From positions 1 through 64,000 of the forward strand of contig JAJRVX010000401.1 in NCBI GenBank assembly GCA_024277095.1: a stretch of DNA of 64,000 nt. Direction: 5' to 3'. Of this stretch, positions 34,511 through 44,342 are shown in pieces (the stretch's first letter is position 1; the number at the start of each line of letters is the position of its first letter). Source of the stretch: DUEN01 sp024277095 (GTDB lineage: Bacteria; Chloroflexota; Anaerolineae; DUEN01). The position numbers were made by a program, and so were the translations under genes. Under the pieces are notes generated by a model that did no database searches, was not told where the DNA came from, and saw nothing but the letters and a program-made list of their open reading frames with translations.

Positions 34511-37500
34511 ATGGCGCCTATCCTATATCTCCGCCTGCTCGGCGGGCCTGAGATCCGGTTAGGAGAGCCCCCCGTTCACCTCGAGACGGCGAAGACGCTC
34601 GCCCTGTTGGCCTACCTGGTGATGCGCCCCGGCGCACATCAGCGGGAAATGCTGGCCGATCTTTTATGGGGCGACCAAGGACCAGCACGCGCGGCACGCA
34701 GTTTACGCCGCGCGGTCTGGAATATCCGCCGCTCCCTCTGTTCAGACGAAGAATCATGTCCCTACCTCCACGTCTCCCGACATGATATCGCTTTCAACCA
34801 TCAGGCACCCTACACCCTGGACGTAGAGACCTTCGAAAACCATCTAAAGGCCGTCAAGTCCACTATCTCCCCTACGACGCATCCCGCCTCCTCAGAGGTG
34901 ATTCAGTATCTCAACGAATGTGTGCGCCTGTATCGCGGGGACTTCATGGAAGGGGTGTACGTGGAGGGTTCTTCCGCCTTCGAAGCGTGGCTCCTGGGGG
35001 AGCGTGCGTACTACCGCGAGCGTATCATCCAGGTCCTCTTCCAATTGAGCGAGATCTACATCGCACGAGGCGAATATGACGATGCTATCCTGGCCCTACA
35101 ACGCCTCCTGGCCCTCATCCCCTGGTCCGAACGGGCTCATCGTCAGCTCATGTTCTGTTATGCGCTGGCTGGGCGTCGCGCGGATGCCCTGGCTCAATAT
35201 GAACGCTGCCGTCGCACCCTACGGGACGAATTCGGCACAGATCCTCTGCCCGAGACCATCGAGCTCTATGAGTGGGTTCGAGATCCCCAGCGCTTTCGTC
35301 AAGCCCTCCAACAGACTGTTATCGCCTCCGTCTCGACCAGCCTACGCGCGCCACCTCCGATCCCTTTCCTGGGCCGCGGGGAAGAACATGCATGGCTGCT
35401 GGCCCAATGGGAGACCCGGGGATCGGGGTTGACGTTGGTGGAGGGCACCGCAGGGGTGGGGAAAACCCGGCTGGTGGAAGAGGTGCTCCGACATCTGAGC
35501 GGCCGTGGGGTGCCTGTCCTGCGGGGGCGTTGCCACCAGTTCGGCAGCAGCATCTCCTTCCAGCCCATCACCGACGCGCTGCGTACCCACCTCCATCTCC
35601 ACCCCCAGGCCCTCGTCCCCCTGGAGCCCGTCTGGCTCTCCGAGCTCTCCCTGCTCCTACCCGAAGTACGAGCCCTGTACCCCCAGGTCTCTCCGCCGGT
35701 CCCCATCGAACGAAGCGCCAGCGCACAACAGCGCCTCTTCGAGGCCGTGGCCCAGGCCCTGCTCGCCCTGGCCGATCCGGCTCTCGTCCTCTTCCTGGAC
35801 GACACCCAGTGGGCTGACCCGGACACCGTGGACATGCTGCGCTATCTCCTGCATCGCCTGGAGGGCATGAATATCTGGTTTGTGGCCGCGTATCGCAGGG
35901 AGGAAATGGACCCGGGGCATCCCTTCCTCCTCCTGCGCCGCAACCTGGGGCGAGAACGCCGCGCTTTCGTCCTGCAGCTAAAACCCCTGAGCGAGGAGAC
36001 CGTCCGACGGATGCTGGGAGGGCTACCCGGGCTACCCGGGGATCAGGTTCAAGTACTGGGTGATTACCTCCACACCCGCTCCCGCGGCAATCCCTTCATC
36101 CTCATCGAGACCCTGCGCGACCTGGTGGACCGGGCCATCCTGCGAGAGGAGGACAACGGATGGCGCATGGATATGCGCTGGCTACGAGAGATCCTCAACG
36201 ATTCGCTTCCCGGGATGGAGGGGCACAACAGCGTGCCCCCCGCGGTGGCTCAGATGATCCTGGACAGGGTGGACCGGCTATCCCCACAAGAGCGTTCCCT
36301 CCTCGAACTGATCGCGGTGTTGGGAGAGCCGTTCACGCGCGAGAGGCTTCATGCCCTGGCTGAGGCGCCCTCGCGCGAGGTGGACGCGATCCTCTCGACC
36401 TGGGTATCCCGGGGACTGGTATCGATGCTCACGGACGACCGCCCCACACCGTATGATTTCGCCCACCCCCTCATCCGGGAAGCCGTGTACGGACACCTCT
36501 CTCGAACGGAACGGCGGAGTCTACACGGATGGATCGCCGCGGCCCTGGAGCGAATATATGGGGGCCGGGAGGGCGAGGCCGTCGAATCGCTGGCCTATCA
36601 TTACGCGGAGAGCGGCGACGGGGAGAAGGCCGTACATTACCTGCTCCAGGCGGGAGAGGCGGCACAGACACGCCAGGCCCAGGAGGCCGCCGTCCATCTT
36701 TACACCCGGGCGCTCGATTTCATTCCGGAGGATGACCTGGAGCGCCGTTATCGCGCGCTGAGCGGCCGAGAGCGAGCGTACAACCAGCTCGCCCGCCGTG
36801 AGGAACAGGCGCAGGACCTGGCCGCCCTCGAGGCTCTGGCGGAAGCCATGGGCAACCCGACGTACCGGGCCGATGTCCTGTATCGCCGCGCGGAATGGGC
36901 CATGCGCACGTCTCGTTTCCGCGAGGGAATAGACAGCGCGGAGGCCGCCCATTCCCTGGCTCGAAAGCATGGAGATATAGGCTTAGCCGTGGATGCGCTG
37001 CGCATCAAGGCCATGTGTCACGTGCGCATAGGTGACTTTGATAGCGGGCTCGTATGTTGCGAGGAGGGATTACACCTGAGCCAGCAGATAGGAGATCGGC
37101 GACGGGAGGTACTCTGTCTGGGGACACTGGGCATCATCGACCTGGACCAGAACCGCCTGCCAGAAGCGTTGCAGCATATGGAGGCAGCGCTGGCCTACTG
37201 GCGGGAATCCGGTGAGGCATGGCATCAGGCCATCGCCTGTAACAACCTCTCCATGCTCTATCATCGCCTGGGTAACTACGGCCGCGCCCTGGCCCTACAG
37301 GAGGAGGCCCGTAATCTCATTCCGCAGACCGGGGACCTGGGCCTGGACGCCTACAGCCTGACCAGCCAGGGCGTCCTCTATTACACCCTGGGGCGCTACG
37401 AGGACGCGCTGGCGTGCTACGAAGACGCCCGGCGTCTGGCCCACATCATCTCGGATCAAGGCCTCGAATCCTATATCCAGACCTGCGCCGGGGAAACGCA

Positions 37501-38050
37501 TCTGGCCCAGGGAGACGTCGATGAGGCTGAGGCCGCGTACCGTCGCGCCCTGGCGATAGAAGAGGATCTGAACGCCTTCGTCTTCCGCCCCCAGATTTGG
37601 GAAGGGCTGGCCCGCTGCGCGCTGGCCCGCGGCGGCCTGGCCGAAGCGGCCGAGCGACTGGAAAAAGCGGATCACTACTATCGGAGCACTCGTGCGCCAG
37701 GGCACACGATGACGCTAGCCCTGTACGCGTACGTCCAGGCACAGCAAGGAGACGTGGAGGCGGCACGGGCGTTGGTAACCCGGTTTCGGGAGGCGGAAGA
37801 AGCCGCGGGCGGGGAGGCGGAACCCGAAGCCTGGTGGTGGTTGGCCCAGACGCTCAACAGGCTGAACCAGCCCGCAGCCGCGCGGGAGGCCCTGGTACAG
37901 GCTGCTACGATCATACGACAGCGCGCTGCCTCCCTGGATGAGAGGGCCCGCACCCGATATCTCTCTCGTTCTTCTATCTACCAGGATATCCTCACCGCGG
38001 CACCTGAGGAGATGCCCGGTAGCTCCCTCATCGGAAAGGAGATTGTGTAG
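34511..38050 (+). CDS. SARP/BTAD-type transcriptional regulator with AAA ATPase and TPR domains
   Basis: A 1179-residue protein. Residues 1-100 are an OmpR/SARP-like winged-helix region ('LRLLGGPEIRLGEPPVHL'), 110-250 the bacterial transcriptional activation domain (BTAD, 'RLLALIPWSERAHRQLMFCY'). About 280-560 is a STAND-like ATPase with Walker A 'GTAGVGKT' near 312 and Walker B 'LVLFLDDTQWADPDT' near 430. From about 700 onwards there are many tetratricopeptide repeats. Such proteins sense a signal through the TPRs and switch on transcription when ATP-bound. The adjacent divergent metzincin-like operon is a plausible target. No strong ribosome site is visible. Confidence 0.9.
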   Translation: MAPILYLRLLGGPEIRLGEPPVHLETAKTLALLAYLVMRPGAHQREMLADLLWGDQGPARAARSLRRAVWNIRRSLCSDEESCPYLHVSRHDIAFNHQAPYTLDVETFENHLKAVKSTISPTTHPASSEVIQYLNECVRLYRGDFMEGVYVEGSSAFEAWLLGERAYYRERIIQVLFQLSEIYIARGEYDDAILALQRLLALIPWSERAHRQLMFCYALAGRRADALAQYERCRRTLRDEFGTDPLPETIELYEWVRDPQRFRQALQQTVIASVSTSLRAPPPIPFLGRGEEHAWLLAQWETRGSGLTLVEGTAGVGKTRLVEEVLRHLSGRGVPVLRGRCHQFGSSISFQPITDALRTHLHLHPQALVPLEPVWLSELSLLLPEVRALYPQVSPPVPIERSASAQQRLFEAVAQALLALADPALVLFLDDTQWADPDTVDMLRYLLHRLEGMNIWFVAAYRREEMDPGHPFLLLRRNLGRERRAFVLQLKPLSEETVRRMLGGLPGLPGDQVQVLGDYLHTRSRGNPFILIETLRDLVDRAILREEDNGWRMDMRWLREILNDSLPGMEGHNSVPPAVAQMILDRVDRLSPQERSLLELIAVLGEPFTRERLHALAEAPSREVDAILSTWVSRGLVSMLTDDRPTPYDFAHPLIREAVYGHLSRTERRSLHGWIAAALERIYGGREGEAVESLAYHYAESGDGEKAVHYLLQAGEAAQTRQAQEAAVHLYTRALDFIPEDDLERRYRALSGRERAYNQLARREEQAQDLAALEALAEAMGNPTYRADVLYRRAEWAMRTSRFREGIDSAEAAHSLARKHGDIGLAVDALRIKAMCHVRIGDFDSGLVCCEEGLHLSQQIGDRRREVLCLGTLGIIDLDQNRLPEALQHMEAALAYWRESGEAWHQAIACNNLSMLYHRLGNYGRALALQEEARNLIPQTGDLGLDAYSLTSQGVLYYTLGRYEDALACYEDARRLAHIISDQGLESYIQTCAGETHLAQGDVDEAEAAYRRALAIEEDLNAFVFRPQIWEGLARCALARGGLAEAAERLEKADHYYRSTRAPGHTMTLALYAYVQAQQGDVEAARALVTRFREAEEAAGGEAEPEAWWWLAQTLNRLNQPAAAREALVQAATIIRQRAASLDERARTRYLSRSSIYQDILTAAPEEMPGSSLIGKEIV

Positions 38051-38204
38051 CGTCCTCCCGGCAGCCCGCCCCGCTCTTCCCCACGACACCTCGCAGCCGC
38101 CACGATGCCACCATATTGGCTTCCCCCAAGTCGTCCTTCGGCGCTCTGGTGGTGGCTCGATTGACATCCCCGGGAACGCACGTTATGATGCCCACGCGCC
38201 CTCA

Positions 38205-38377
38205 GAGCGTATCTGAGAAATGCCGTTGCCTCTGATATGGGGAGACCCGGGGGACGGAGCTTTCCGGAAAAAGCCCTTCTCCCGCCTTCGACCTGCCGAC
38301 CTCGGCCAGGGTCCTTTGAAAAGGGTCGAGAAAGGCGGGAGGGCAGGCATCTTACCGGTAAATCCTCAGATACGCCC
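38205..38377. mobile_element. MITE, family A, copy 3, internally deleted, TCA target duplication
   Basis: 173 bases with terminal repeats GAGCGTATCTGAG (left) and GGGCGTATCTGAG (right, read inward). It is flanked by TCA at 38202-38204 and 38378-38380. The first 130 bases match copy 2 read backwards, then about 80 internal bases present in the other copies are missing. It lies between the regulator's stop and the isomerase start, so the isomerase leader is only 50 bases from it. Confidence 0.85.
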
Positions 38378-38428
38378 TCAAGGACAGGCGGGGACGCATT
38401 TGGACGATCCAGAGAGGAGGAAGGCACC

Positions 38429-39202
38429 ATGCGATTCGGATGTTGCACGCCCATGGAGAACGCGCCGCTGGTCGCCGAGGCCGGATATGACTTCATCGAG
38501 CTCACCGTGGTCCAACACCTGCAACCCGAGGCGTCCGATGAGGAGTGGGCCCCTACCCGCTCCGCCTTGGAAGCGATGCCCCTGCCCCCGGCGGCGTTCA
38601 ACGTTATGCTCCCTCGGGATCTGAAGGTGGTCGGCCCCGATGTAGATCCCGGCCGCGTACAGCGATACATCCACACCGCATTCCAGCGCGCCGGCCTCCT
38701 GGGCGGCGAGGTCATCGTCTTCGGGTCCGGCGGATCCCGCAACGTGCCCGATGGGTTCCCGCAGGCGAGGGCCTGGGATCAGCTCATCCAGTTCATCCGC
38801 TGGGCCGGCGATGCGGCCCAGGCGGTGGGCATGCAGGTCGCGATCGAGCCGCTCAACCGTGGGGAGTGCAACATCATCAACTCGGTGGCAGAGGCCCTGG
38901 ACCTGGCCCAGGCGTCCGGCCACCCGGCCGTGAGGGTGCTGGCCGACCTTTACCACATCGTCGTGGAGAACGAGCCCATGAGCCACATCGCCACCGTTGG
39001 CGACATGCTGGCTCACGTGCACGTGGCGGACACGGGACGCCGCTATCCTGGCAGCGGCTCTTACCCTTACCCGGAATTCCTGAGCACGCTCAAGGCCATC
39101 GACTATGACCAGCGCATCTCGGTGGAATGCCGCTGGGAAGATCTCGCCTCGGAGAGCCGGATGGCGCTGCAATTCCTGCGGGAGGCATGGGCCCGAGCGT
39201 AA
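38429..39202 (+). CDS. Sugar phosphate isomerase/epimerase-like TIM-barrel protein
   Basis: A 257-residue xylose-isomerase-like TIM-barrel protein (AP endonuclease family 2 fold). 'AIEPLNRGECNIINS' with the metal Glu, 'VLADLYHIVVENEP' with Asp and His, 'HVHVADTGRRYPG' and 'ISVECRWED' with the last Glu complete the usual divalent-metal site. The start at 38429 follows GAGAGGAGGAAGG. It faces the rhamnose-type transporter operon across a shared terminator, so a role in the same sugar's breakdown is plausible but not shown. Confidence 0.85.
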   Translation: MRFGCCTPMENAPLVAEAGYDFIELTVVQHLQPEASDEEWAPTRSALEAMPLPPAAFNVMLPRDLKVVGPDVDPGRVQRYIHTAFQRAGLLGGEVIVFGSGGSRNVPDGFPQARAWDQLIQFIRWAGDAAQAVGMQVAIEPLNRGECNIINSVAEALDLAQASGHPAVRVLADLYHIVVENEPMSHIATVGDMLAHVHVADTGRRYPGSGSYPYPEFLSTLKAIDYDQRISVECRWEDLASESRMALQFLREAWARA

Positions 39203-39218
39203 CCCCTTAGCAGAAAAC

Positions 39219-39254
39219 GAGGGCGTCCGGCACGGCATGATACCGGACGCCCTC
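39219..39254. terminator. Bidirectional terminator hairpin
   Basis: Perfect 12-base arms GAGGGCGTCCGG/CCGGACGCCCTC around a 12-base loop between two convergent transcription units. T tracts are poor on both sides, so efficiency is uncertain. Confidence 0.65.
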
Positions 39255-39440
39255 TCCGTTATACGCAGGTGCGATCAGGCGATCACGACCCTCCCCGGCC
39301 CTCCAAGAGGGCCAATAACGCAGGTCCTCCGCTCGCTTTGGCGAACGCGGCCCCACGCACTCCGCCCCCACACGAGCATCTCCTCAGGCGATGCAGCGCG
39401 GGGCCGCGCCGAGACATGAACATCTCCGGCCTTCACACGA

Positions 39441-40490
39441 TCAGTACACCTTCGCCCACTCGTCGATATTCTCCGCGTTGAAGCGGAACGGAGGCCCGAG
39501 CACGATGTACACGTCATCGCCATCGGCCTGGATGGTGTACTCGCCCAACCGGCCGGCCTCAAAGGTCTCCCCCGCCTTCCCGGTGATCTCGCCGGCGAGC
39601 ATCCGATGGGCCACGTAGGCCGTCAGATACCCCAGATCCACCGGGTTCCACAGGGCGAACTCCTCGCAGCAGCCGTTCTTGACGTACTCGGCCATCTCGC
39701 TGGGGAGCCCCAGGCCGGTCAGCTTGATCTTGCCACACAGGCCGGCATCCTGAAGCGCCCGAGCCGTCGCGGCGATGCCCACGGTCGTCGGCGAGATGAT
39801 GCCCTTGAGGTCCGGATAGGACTTGAACAGCCCCTGGGCCTCATTGTAGCTCTTCTCACGCAGGTCATCGCCGTAAACGATGGCCACCAGCTCCATCTTC
39901 GAGTACTTCGGATCCTTCAGCTCCTCCTTCATCCACTCGATCCAGGTGTTCTGGTTCGTCATGGTGGAGGCCGCGCTGAGGATCGCGATCTGGCCCTCAT
40001 AGCCGATCTGCTCGGCGATCATCTGGACCTGCACCCGACCGATGGTCTCCATGTCCGCCTGGCTGATGTGGAGCTGGCGCCCGGCCGGGGCGATGCCCGA
40101 GTCGAAGCTGATCATCACGATGCCGGCGTCCATGGCCTTCTTGCCCACGGGGACCAGGGCATCGGGATCGTTCGCCGAGACGGCGATGGCGTCCACCTTC
40201 TGGGCGATCAGAGCGTCGATGATCTCGATCTGCCCCTCGGCCGTGGGGGTCGCCGGCCCCTGGAAGATGATCTCATCACCCAGCTCCTCCGCCGCCTCCT
40301 GGGCCCCACGGTTCACCGCCTCGAAGAAGGGGTTCCCCAGGTTCTTCACCACGATGGCGATCTTGTACCCCCCGGCCGCCTCCTCCGCAGGGGCCTGCTG
40401 AGGCACAGGCGTCGCAGGCGGGGCACAGGCGGCCAGCAAAGCGACTACCGTCACCATCGCCAGCAGCGCAAAGACCATCCGATGTTTCAT
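39441..40490 (-). CDS. rhaS: Rhamnose-type ABC transporter substrate-binding lipoprotein
   Basis: A 349-residue periplasmic-binding-protein-like protein (type I, ribose/autoinducer-2 class). The signal peptide ends in a lipobox 'LLAACAPP', so it is anchored to the membrane by lipid. 'VYGDDLREKSYNEAQGLFK', 'IISPTTVGIAATARAL', 'KLTGLGLPSEMAEYV' and 'AGRLGEYTI' closely follow the RhaS family. LsrB-type binding of AI-2 is the main alternative. It is the last gene of the four-gene minus-strand operon, 145 bases after the permease. Confidence 0.85.
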   Translation of the reverse strand: MKHRMVFALLAMVTVVALLAACAPPATPVPQQAPAEEAAGGYKIAIVVKNLGNPFFEAVNRGAQEAAEELGDEIIFQGPATPTAEGQIEIIDALIAQKVDAIAVSANDPDALVPVGKKAMDAGIVMISFDSGIAPAGRQLHISQADMETIGRVQVQMIAEQIGYEGQIAILSAASTMTNQNTWIEWMKEELKDPKYSKMELVAIVYGDDLREKSYNEAQGLFKSYPDLKGIISPTTVGIAATARALQDAGLCGKIKLTGLGLPSEMAEYVKNGCCEEFALWNPVDLGYLTAYVAHRMLAGEITGKAGETFEAGRLGEYTIQADGDDVYIVLGPPFRFNAENIDEWAKVY

Positions 40491-40635
40491 CGCAGCACCT
40501 CCTCCTTACAGGATTGCTTTATCCTCGCGAACAGGGATGATCACCGCCATTCGCTCTTGAGAATGCCGTATTGATCAATCGGCTCCTTCGCCTGATCCCA
40601 CCCTTTGCATGAAAAGGGAGGGCCCGGTCTCTGAA

Positions 40636-41631
40636 TCAAGCGCTCGGCCGTCTGGCGGCCAAGCGACGCAAAAGCTGAGGTAGGAGAATCGCCACGATGA
40701 GGAGCATACCGACCACGGTGGTCTGCACCTGACCCGGCACGTTCTTCAGGCTCATCCCGTAGCGAACGACGCCGATCAGGAACAGCGCCAGCACGACCCC
40801 GACCATGTTCCCCTGGCCGCCGAAGATATCCACCCCGCCCAGGACCACCGCCGTGATGACGTCCAGCTCAAATCCCGTGGCGATGTTGGGCCGGGTGCTA
40901 CCGAAGCGGGCCGCCAGGATGATCCCCGCCAGCGCGGACATGAAGCCGGCCATCATGAAGAGGATGATCTTAATGCGGTCCACCGCCACGCCGGAGTAAC
41001 GGCAGGCCAGCTCGTTGCTGCCGATGGCGAACACATAACGCCCGAACGTGGTTCGGTGCAACACCAAGCCAAAAAGCACGGCCAGCACGGAGAAGAGCAC
41101 CAGCGGCACGGGCACGGGCGTCCCCGGGATGTACCCCTGTCCCAGATAGGTGAACTCGGCGGGGTAGCCGGTCACCGCCTTGTCCCCCAGCACCACATAA
41201 GCGACGCCCCGATAGAGCGCATAGGTGCCCAGGGTCACCACCAGGGAGGGTAACCGCACCTTCGCCGTCAGCACGCCGTTGACCCAACCGGCCAACGTGC
41301 CAATCCCCAGGCCAAACAGGGCGGCCAGCCAGATGTTCAGCCCCTTCTGAAAGGTAACGGCCATGAGGACCGTGGACATCGCCAGGGTGGATGCCACGGA
41401 GAGATCAATGTTGGCGCTGATGATGATGAACGCCATGGGCAGGGCGATGATCGCCCGCTCCATGAAGTTGAACGTCATGTCAAACAGGTTGCGGACATCC
41501 AGGAAATACGGGGAAAGGGACGCGTTGATCACGCACACCAGGATCAGGAGGGCCACCAACAGCCACTCCCAACGCAACAGCATCCCGCTCCACGTCGGGC
41601 GTCGTCGGGTCACCATGGCATCAGACGTCAC
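40636..41631 (-). CDS. rhaQ: ABC sugar permease (RhaQ-type)
   Basis: A 331-residue permease with about 8-10 membrane helices. It contains the conserved 'AAGIILAARFGSTRPNIATG'-like and 'LGGVDIFGGQGNMVGVVLA' segments of the RbsC/BPD_transp_2 family, the latter being the coupling loop for the ATPase. Its start overlaps the previous permease by 4 bases (ATGA). It pairs with the upstream permease to form the membrane channel. Confidence 0.85.
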   Translation of the reverse strand: MTSDAMVTRRRPTWSGMLLRWEWLLVALLILVCVINASLSPYFLDVRNLFDMTFNFMERAIIALPMAFIIISANIDLSVASTLAMSTVLMAVTFQKGLNIWLAALFGLGIGTLAGWVNGVLTAKVRLPSLVVTLGTYALYRGVAYVVLGDKAVTGYPAEFTYLGQGYIPGTPVPVPLVLFSVLAVLFGLVLHRTTFGRYVFAIGSNELACRYSGVAVDRIKIILFMMAGFMSALAGIILAARFGSTRPNIATGFELDVITAVVLGGVDIFGGQGNMVGVVLALFLIGVVRYGMSLKNVPGQVQTTVVGMLLIVAILLPQLLRRLAARRPSA

Positions 41632-42638
41632 GAGACTTCCCCCCCAGCCTGGGCGCGCACCAGGCGCCGCGAGATCAGCGCATCCGCCACCACAGCCAAC
41701 AAGATCACCAACCCCTGCACCGCCAGCTTCCAGAACGGCGAGATCCGCACCAGGTTCAACGCGTTGATAATGATGCCAAGCAGCAACGATCCCAACAAGA
41801 CGCCCGGCACCGTCCCCGATCCGCCGAAGATGTTCACCCCGCCCACCACGGCGGCAGCCACCGTCTGAAGCTCAAACCCCATCGCCGAATCGCTCTGCGC
41901 CGAGGCGTAGCGGGAGACCCACAACACGCCGGCCATGCCGTACAGCGCGCCCGAGATGACGAATACCAACATCTGCACCCGTCTCACATGAATCCCCGCC
42001 ACCTGGGCCGCCAACGGATTGCTGCCCACGGCATAGATCTCCCGCCCCAGCCGCGTATGGTTCAGGAAGTAGTAGGCGACCAGGGCCACCAGGAAGGCGA
42101 TCAGCACCAGGTTCGGGATCAGCAGCGGCGTGGCCTGGGCAAAGGCCTTGAAACTCTCCGGCAGCTCGTGGGCGTCCACCCAGGCGCCGCCGCTGATGGC
42201 GAACACGAGCCCGCGATAGACGCTCAGGGTGCCCAGGGTCGCGATGATGGGCGGTACATTCCCCTTGGTCACGACCAGCCCGTTGAAGGCCCCCAGGACG
42301 ATCCCCACCCCGATTCCCATGGCCAATGCCACCAGCGGCGGGATGCCCCAATGGGCGCTGATGGTCATGCCCACGATCATGCCCGAAAGCGCCAGCCCCG
42401 AGCCCACGGAGAGATCGATCCCCCGGGTGAGGATCACCATCGTCTGTCCGATGGCGACGATGACCAACACGCCGATATCCAGCAGGATGTCCCGGAAATT
42501 GTCCAGCGTGAGGAAATACGGGCTGCGCAGGCTGACGACCACCACCAGCGCCACGATGAAGAGCAGGATCCCCACCTCGCGAACGCCAGCGATGACGAGT
42601 AGCCAATCGCGGCGGGTCCGTGCACCCGACAGGCTCAT
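41628..42638 (-). CDS. rhaP: ABC sugar permease (RhaP-type)
   Basis: A 336-residue BPD_transp_2 permease with the coupling segment 'VVGGVNIFGGSGTVPGVLLG' and 'TRGIDLSVGSGLALSGMIVG' near residue 80. It overlaps its neighbours on both sides by 4 bases, so the three transporter genes are translated as one coupled unit. P and Q naming follows gene order after the ATPase and is not an independent identification. Confidence 0.85.
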   Translation of the reverse strand: MSLSGARTRRDWLLVIAGVREVGILLFIVALVVVVSLRSPYFLTLDNFRDILLDIGVLVIVAIGQTMVILTRGIDLSVGSGLALSGMIVGMTISAHWGIPPLVALAMGIGVGIVLGAFNGLVVTKGNVPPIIATLGTLSVYRGLVFAISGGAWVDAHELPESFKAFAQATPLLIPNLVLIAFLVALVAYYFLNHTRLGREIYAVGSNPLAAQVAGIHVRRVQMLVFVISGALYGMAGVLWVSRYASAQSDSAMGFELQTVAAAVVGGVNIFGGSGTVPGVLLGSLLLGIIINALNLVRISPFWKLAVQGLVILLAVVADALISRRLVRAQAGGEVS

Positions 42639-44158
42639 CCCCTCACTCCTTGCACATGGCCGGTGGCCGCCATCATGATCTTCTCCTGGGTGGCCTCGGC
42701 TCGCGTGAACTCCCCGGTCACCCGGCCCTCATACATCACCAGAATCCGATCGCTCATCCCCAAAATCTCGGGCAGTTCCGAGGAGATCATCAGGATGGCC
42801 ATCCCCTCCGCGGCCAGCGAGCTCATCAACTCATGCACGGCGGCCTTCGTCCCCACATCGATCCCTCGCGTCGGCTCATCCAGGATCAGGATATGCGGAC
42901 GGGTGGCCAGCCACTTGGCCAGCACCACCTTCTGCTGATTCCCGCCGGAGAGCTCACGCACCCGCTGCCACAACCCGGCCGCCCGCACATCCAGCCGCCG
43001 GGCGTACTCTCCAGCCAGGCCCTCCTCCCGGCCCCGATCCACCCATCCCATCCGGGCGAACGACTCCAGGATAGGGAGCGTGATATTCTGCGTGATCGTC
43101 ATGGGAAGGATCAGCCCCTGCTGCTGGCGGTCCTCCGGCACGTAGGCGATTCCCATGCTCAAAGCCTCTTGAGGGCTGCGAATATGTACCTCCTGGCCGT
43201 CCAGCCAGATCCGACCCTGGTCCGCCGGCTCCACGCCAAAGATGGCCCGCGCCACCTCGCTCCGGCCCGCCCCCACCAGGCCGGCCAGCCCCAGGATCTC
43301 CCCGGAATGCAACTCGAAGGAGACATCGTAAAAGGCGCCCGCCTTGGTCAACCCCTCCACGCGCAGGGCCGGATCACCGCGCGGCACCTCCTGCTTCGGG
43401 AAGAGGTCCTCCAGCGTGCGCCCCACCATCATCCGGATGATCTCATCGGGTGTGGTCTCAGAAGTCAGTCGCGTGCCCACGTAGCGGCCATCCCGCAAAA
43501 CGGTGATCCGATCCGCCAGCTCGAAGGCTTCCTCCAAACGGTGGGAGATGAAGATGATGGCCGTGCCTGCGTCACGCAATTGCCGGGCGATACGAAAAAG
43601 CTCGGCGACCTCCTGCGGGGTCAACGCCGAGGTTGGCTCGTCCATGATCAACACCCGTGCGTCAAAGGAGAGGGCCTTGGCGATCTCCACCATCTGCTGG
43701 TCCGCCACGCTCAAACCTCGCAGCTTCGTCCGAGGGTTCAGGTCGATCCCGAGGGCATTCAGAAGCCGTTCGGACTCAGAGTACATCCTATGCCAGTCGA
43801 TGCGCCGGGTGACCGGCAACACGGGCTGATGGCCCATGAAGATGTTCTCGGCGATGTCCAGATCCGGGAACAGCGTGGGCTCCTGATAGATGGTAGCGAT
43901 GCCATGCTGCAAGGCCGTCAGGGGGTTGGGGAACGAGACGCGCTCGCCTTGAAAGATGATCTCGCCGGCATCCGGCTGATGTACGCCAGCGATGACCTTG
44001 ATCAACGTGGATTTGCCCGCCCCGTTCTCCCCCAGCAGCGCGTGGATCTCGCCGTGGCGAAGCTCGAACGGCACGTCGATCAACGCCTGCACGCCGGCAA
44101 ACGATTTACTGATGTCGCGTAACTGGAGGACTGGTTCCGCATCCGCTTGGCTAGCCAT
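42635..44158 (-). CDS. rhaT: Dual-domain sugar ABC ATPase (RhaT-type)
   Basis: A 507-residue ATPase made of two ABC domains. The first has Walker A 'LLGENGAGKST' and signature 'LSVADQQMVEIAKAL'. The second has the usual degenerate P-loop 'GLVGAGRSE', signature 'LSGGNQQKVVLAKWL' and Walker B 'ILILDEPTRGIDVGTK'. It powers the RhaP/Q permeases. The ATG at 44158 follows AAGGTGAG; a start 10 codons upstream lacks a site. It is the first gene of the operon, driven by the promoter at 44314-44342. Confidence 0.88.
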   Translation of the reverse strand: MASQADAEPVLQLRDISKSFAGVQALIDVPFELRHGEIHALLGENGAGKSTLIKVIAGVHQPDAGEIIFQGERVSFPNPLTALQHGIATIYQEPTLFPDLDIAENIFMGHQPVLPVTRRIDWHRMYSESERLLNALGIDLNPRTKLRGLSVADQQMVEIAKALSFDARVLIMDEPTSALTPQEVAELFRIARQLRDAGTAIIFISHRLEEAFELADRITVLRDGRYVGTRLTSETTPDEIIRMMVGRTLEDLFPKQEVPRGDPALRVEGLTKAGAFYDVSFELHSGEILGLAGLVGAGRSEVARAIFGVEPADQGRIWLDGQEVHIRSPQEALSMGIAYVPEDRQQQGLILPMTITQNITLPILESFARMGWVDRGREEGLAGEYARRLDVRAAGLWQRVRELSGGNQQKVVLAKWLATRPHILILDEPTRGIDVGTKAAVHELMSSLAAEGMAILMISSELPEILGMSDRILVMYEGRVTGEFTRAEATQEKIMMAATGHVQGVRG

Positions 44159-44313
44159 GAGTAGACTCACCTTATGGACGGACCGCAAAAACGCGATATC
44201 GCACGCGCTCGAATGCCAAAGCTTAAAGCCACAGCAGAGAGACAGAGGAACACGCGAGGACGACTCCGCCGAATTCGCGTGTCAGGACTTACCGGGGAAC
44301 GATCTGCATGATA

Positions 44314-44342
44314 TGTATAGCACGAAACAGCCGGGCTGTCAA
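44314..44342 (-). promoter_or_regulatory. Sigma70-like promoter of the sugar-transport operon
   Basis: On the minus strand a perfect TTGACA (44337-44342), a 17-base spacer and TATACA (44314-44319), about 155 bases before the ATPase start. The long leader leaves room for an operator, but no clear palindromic operator was recognised. Confidence 0.7.
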
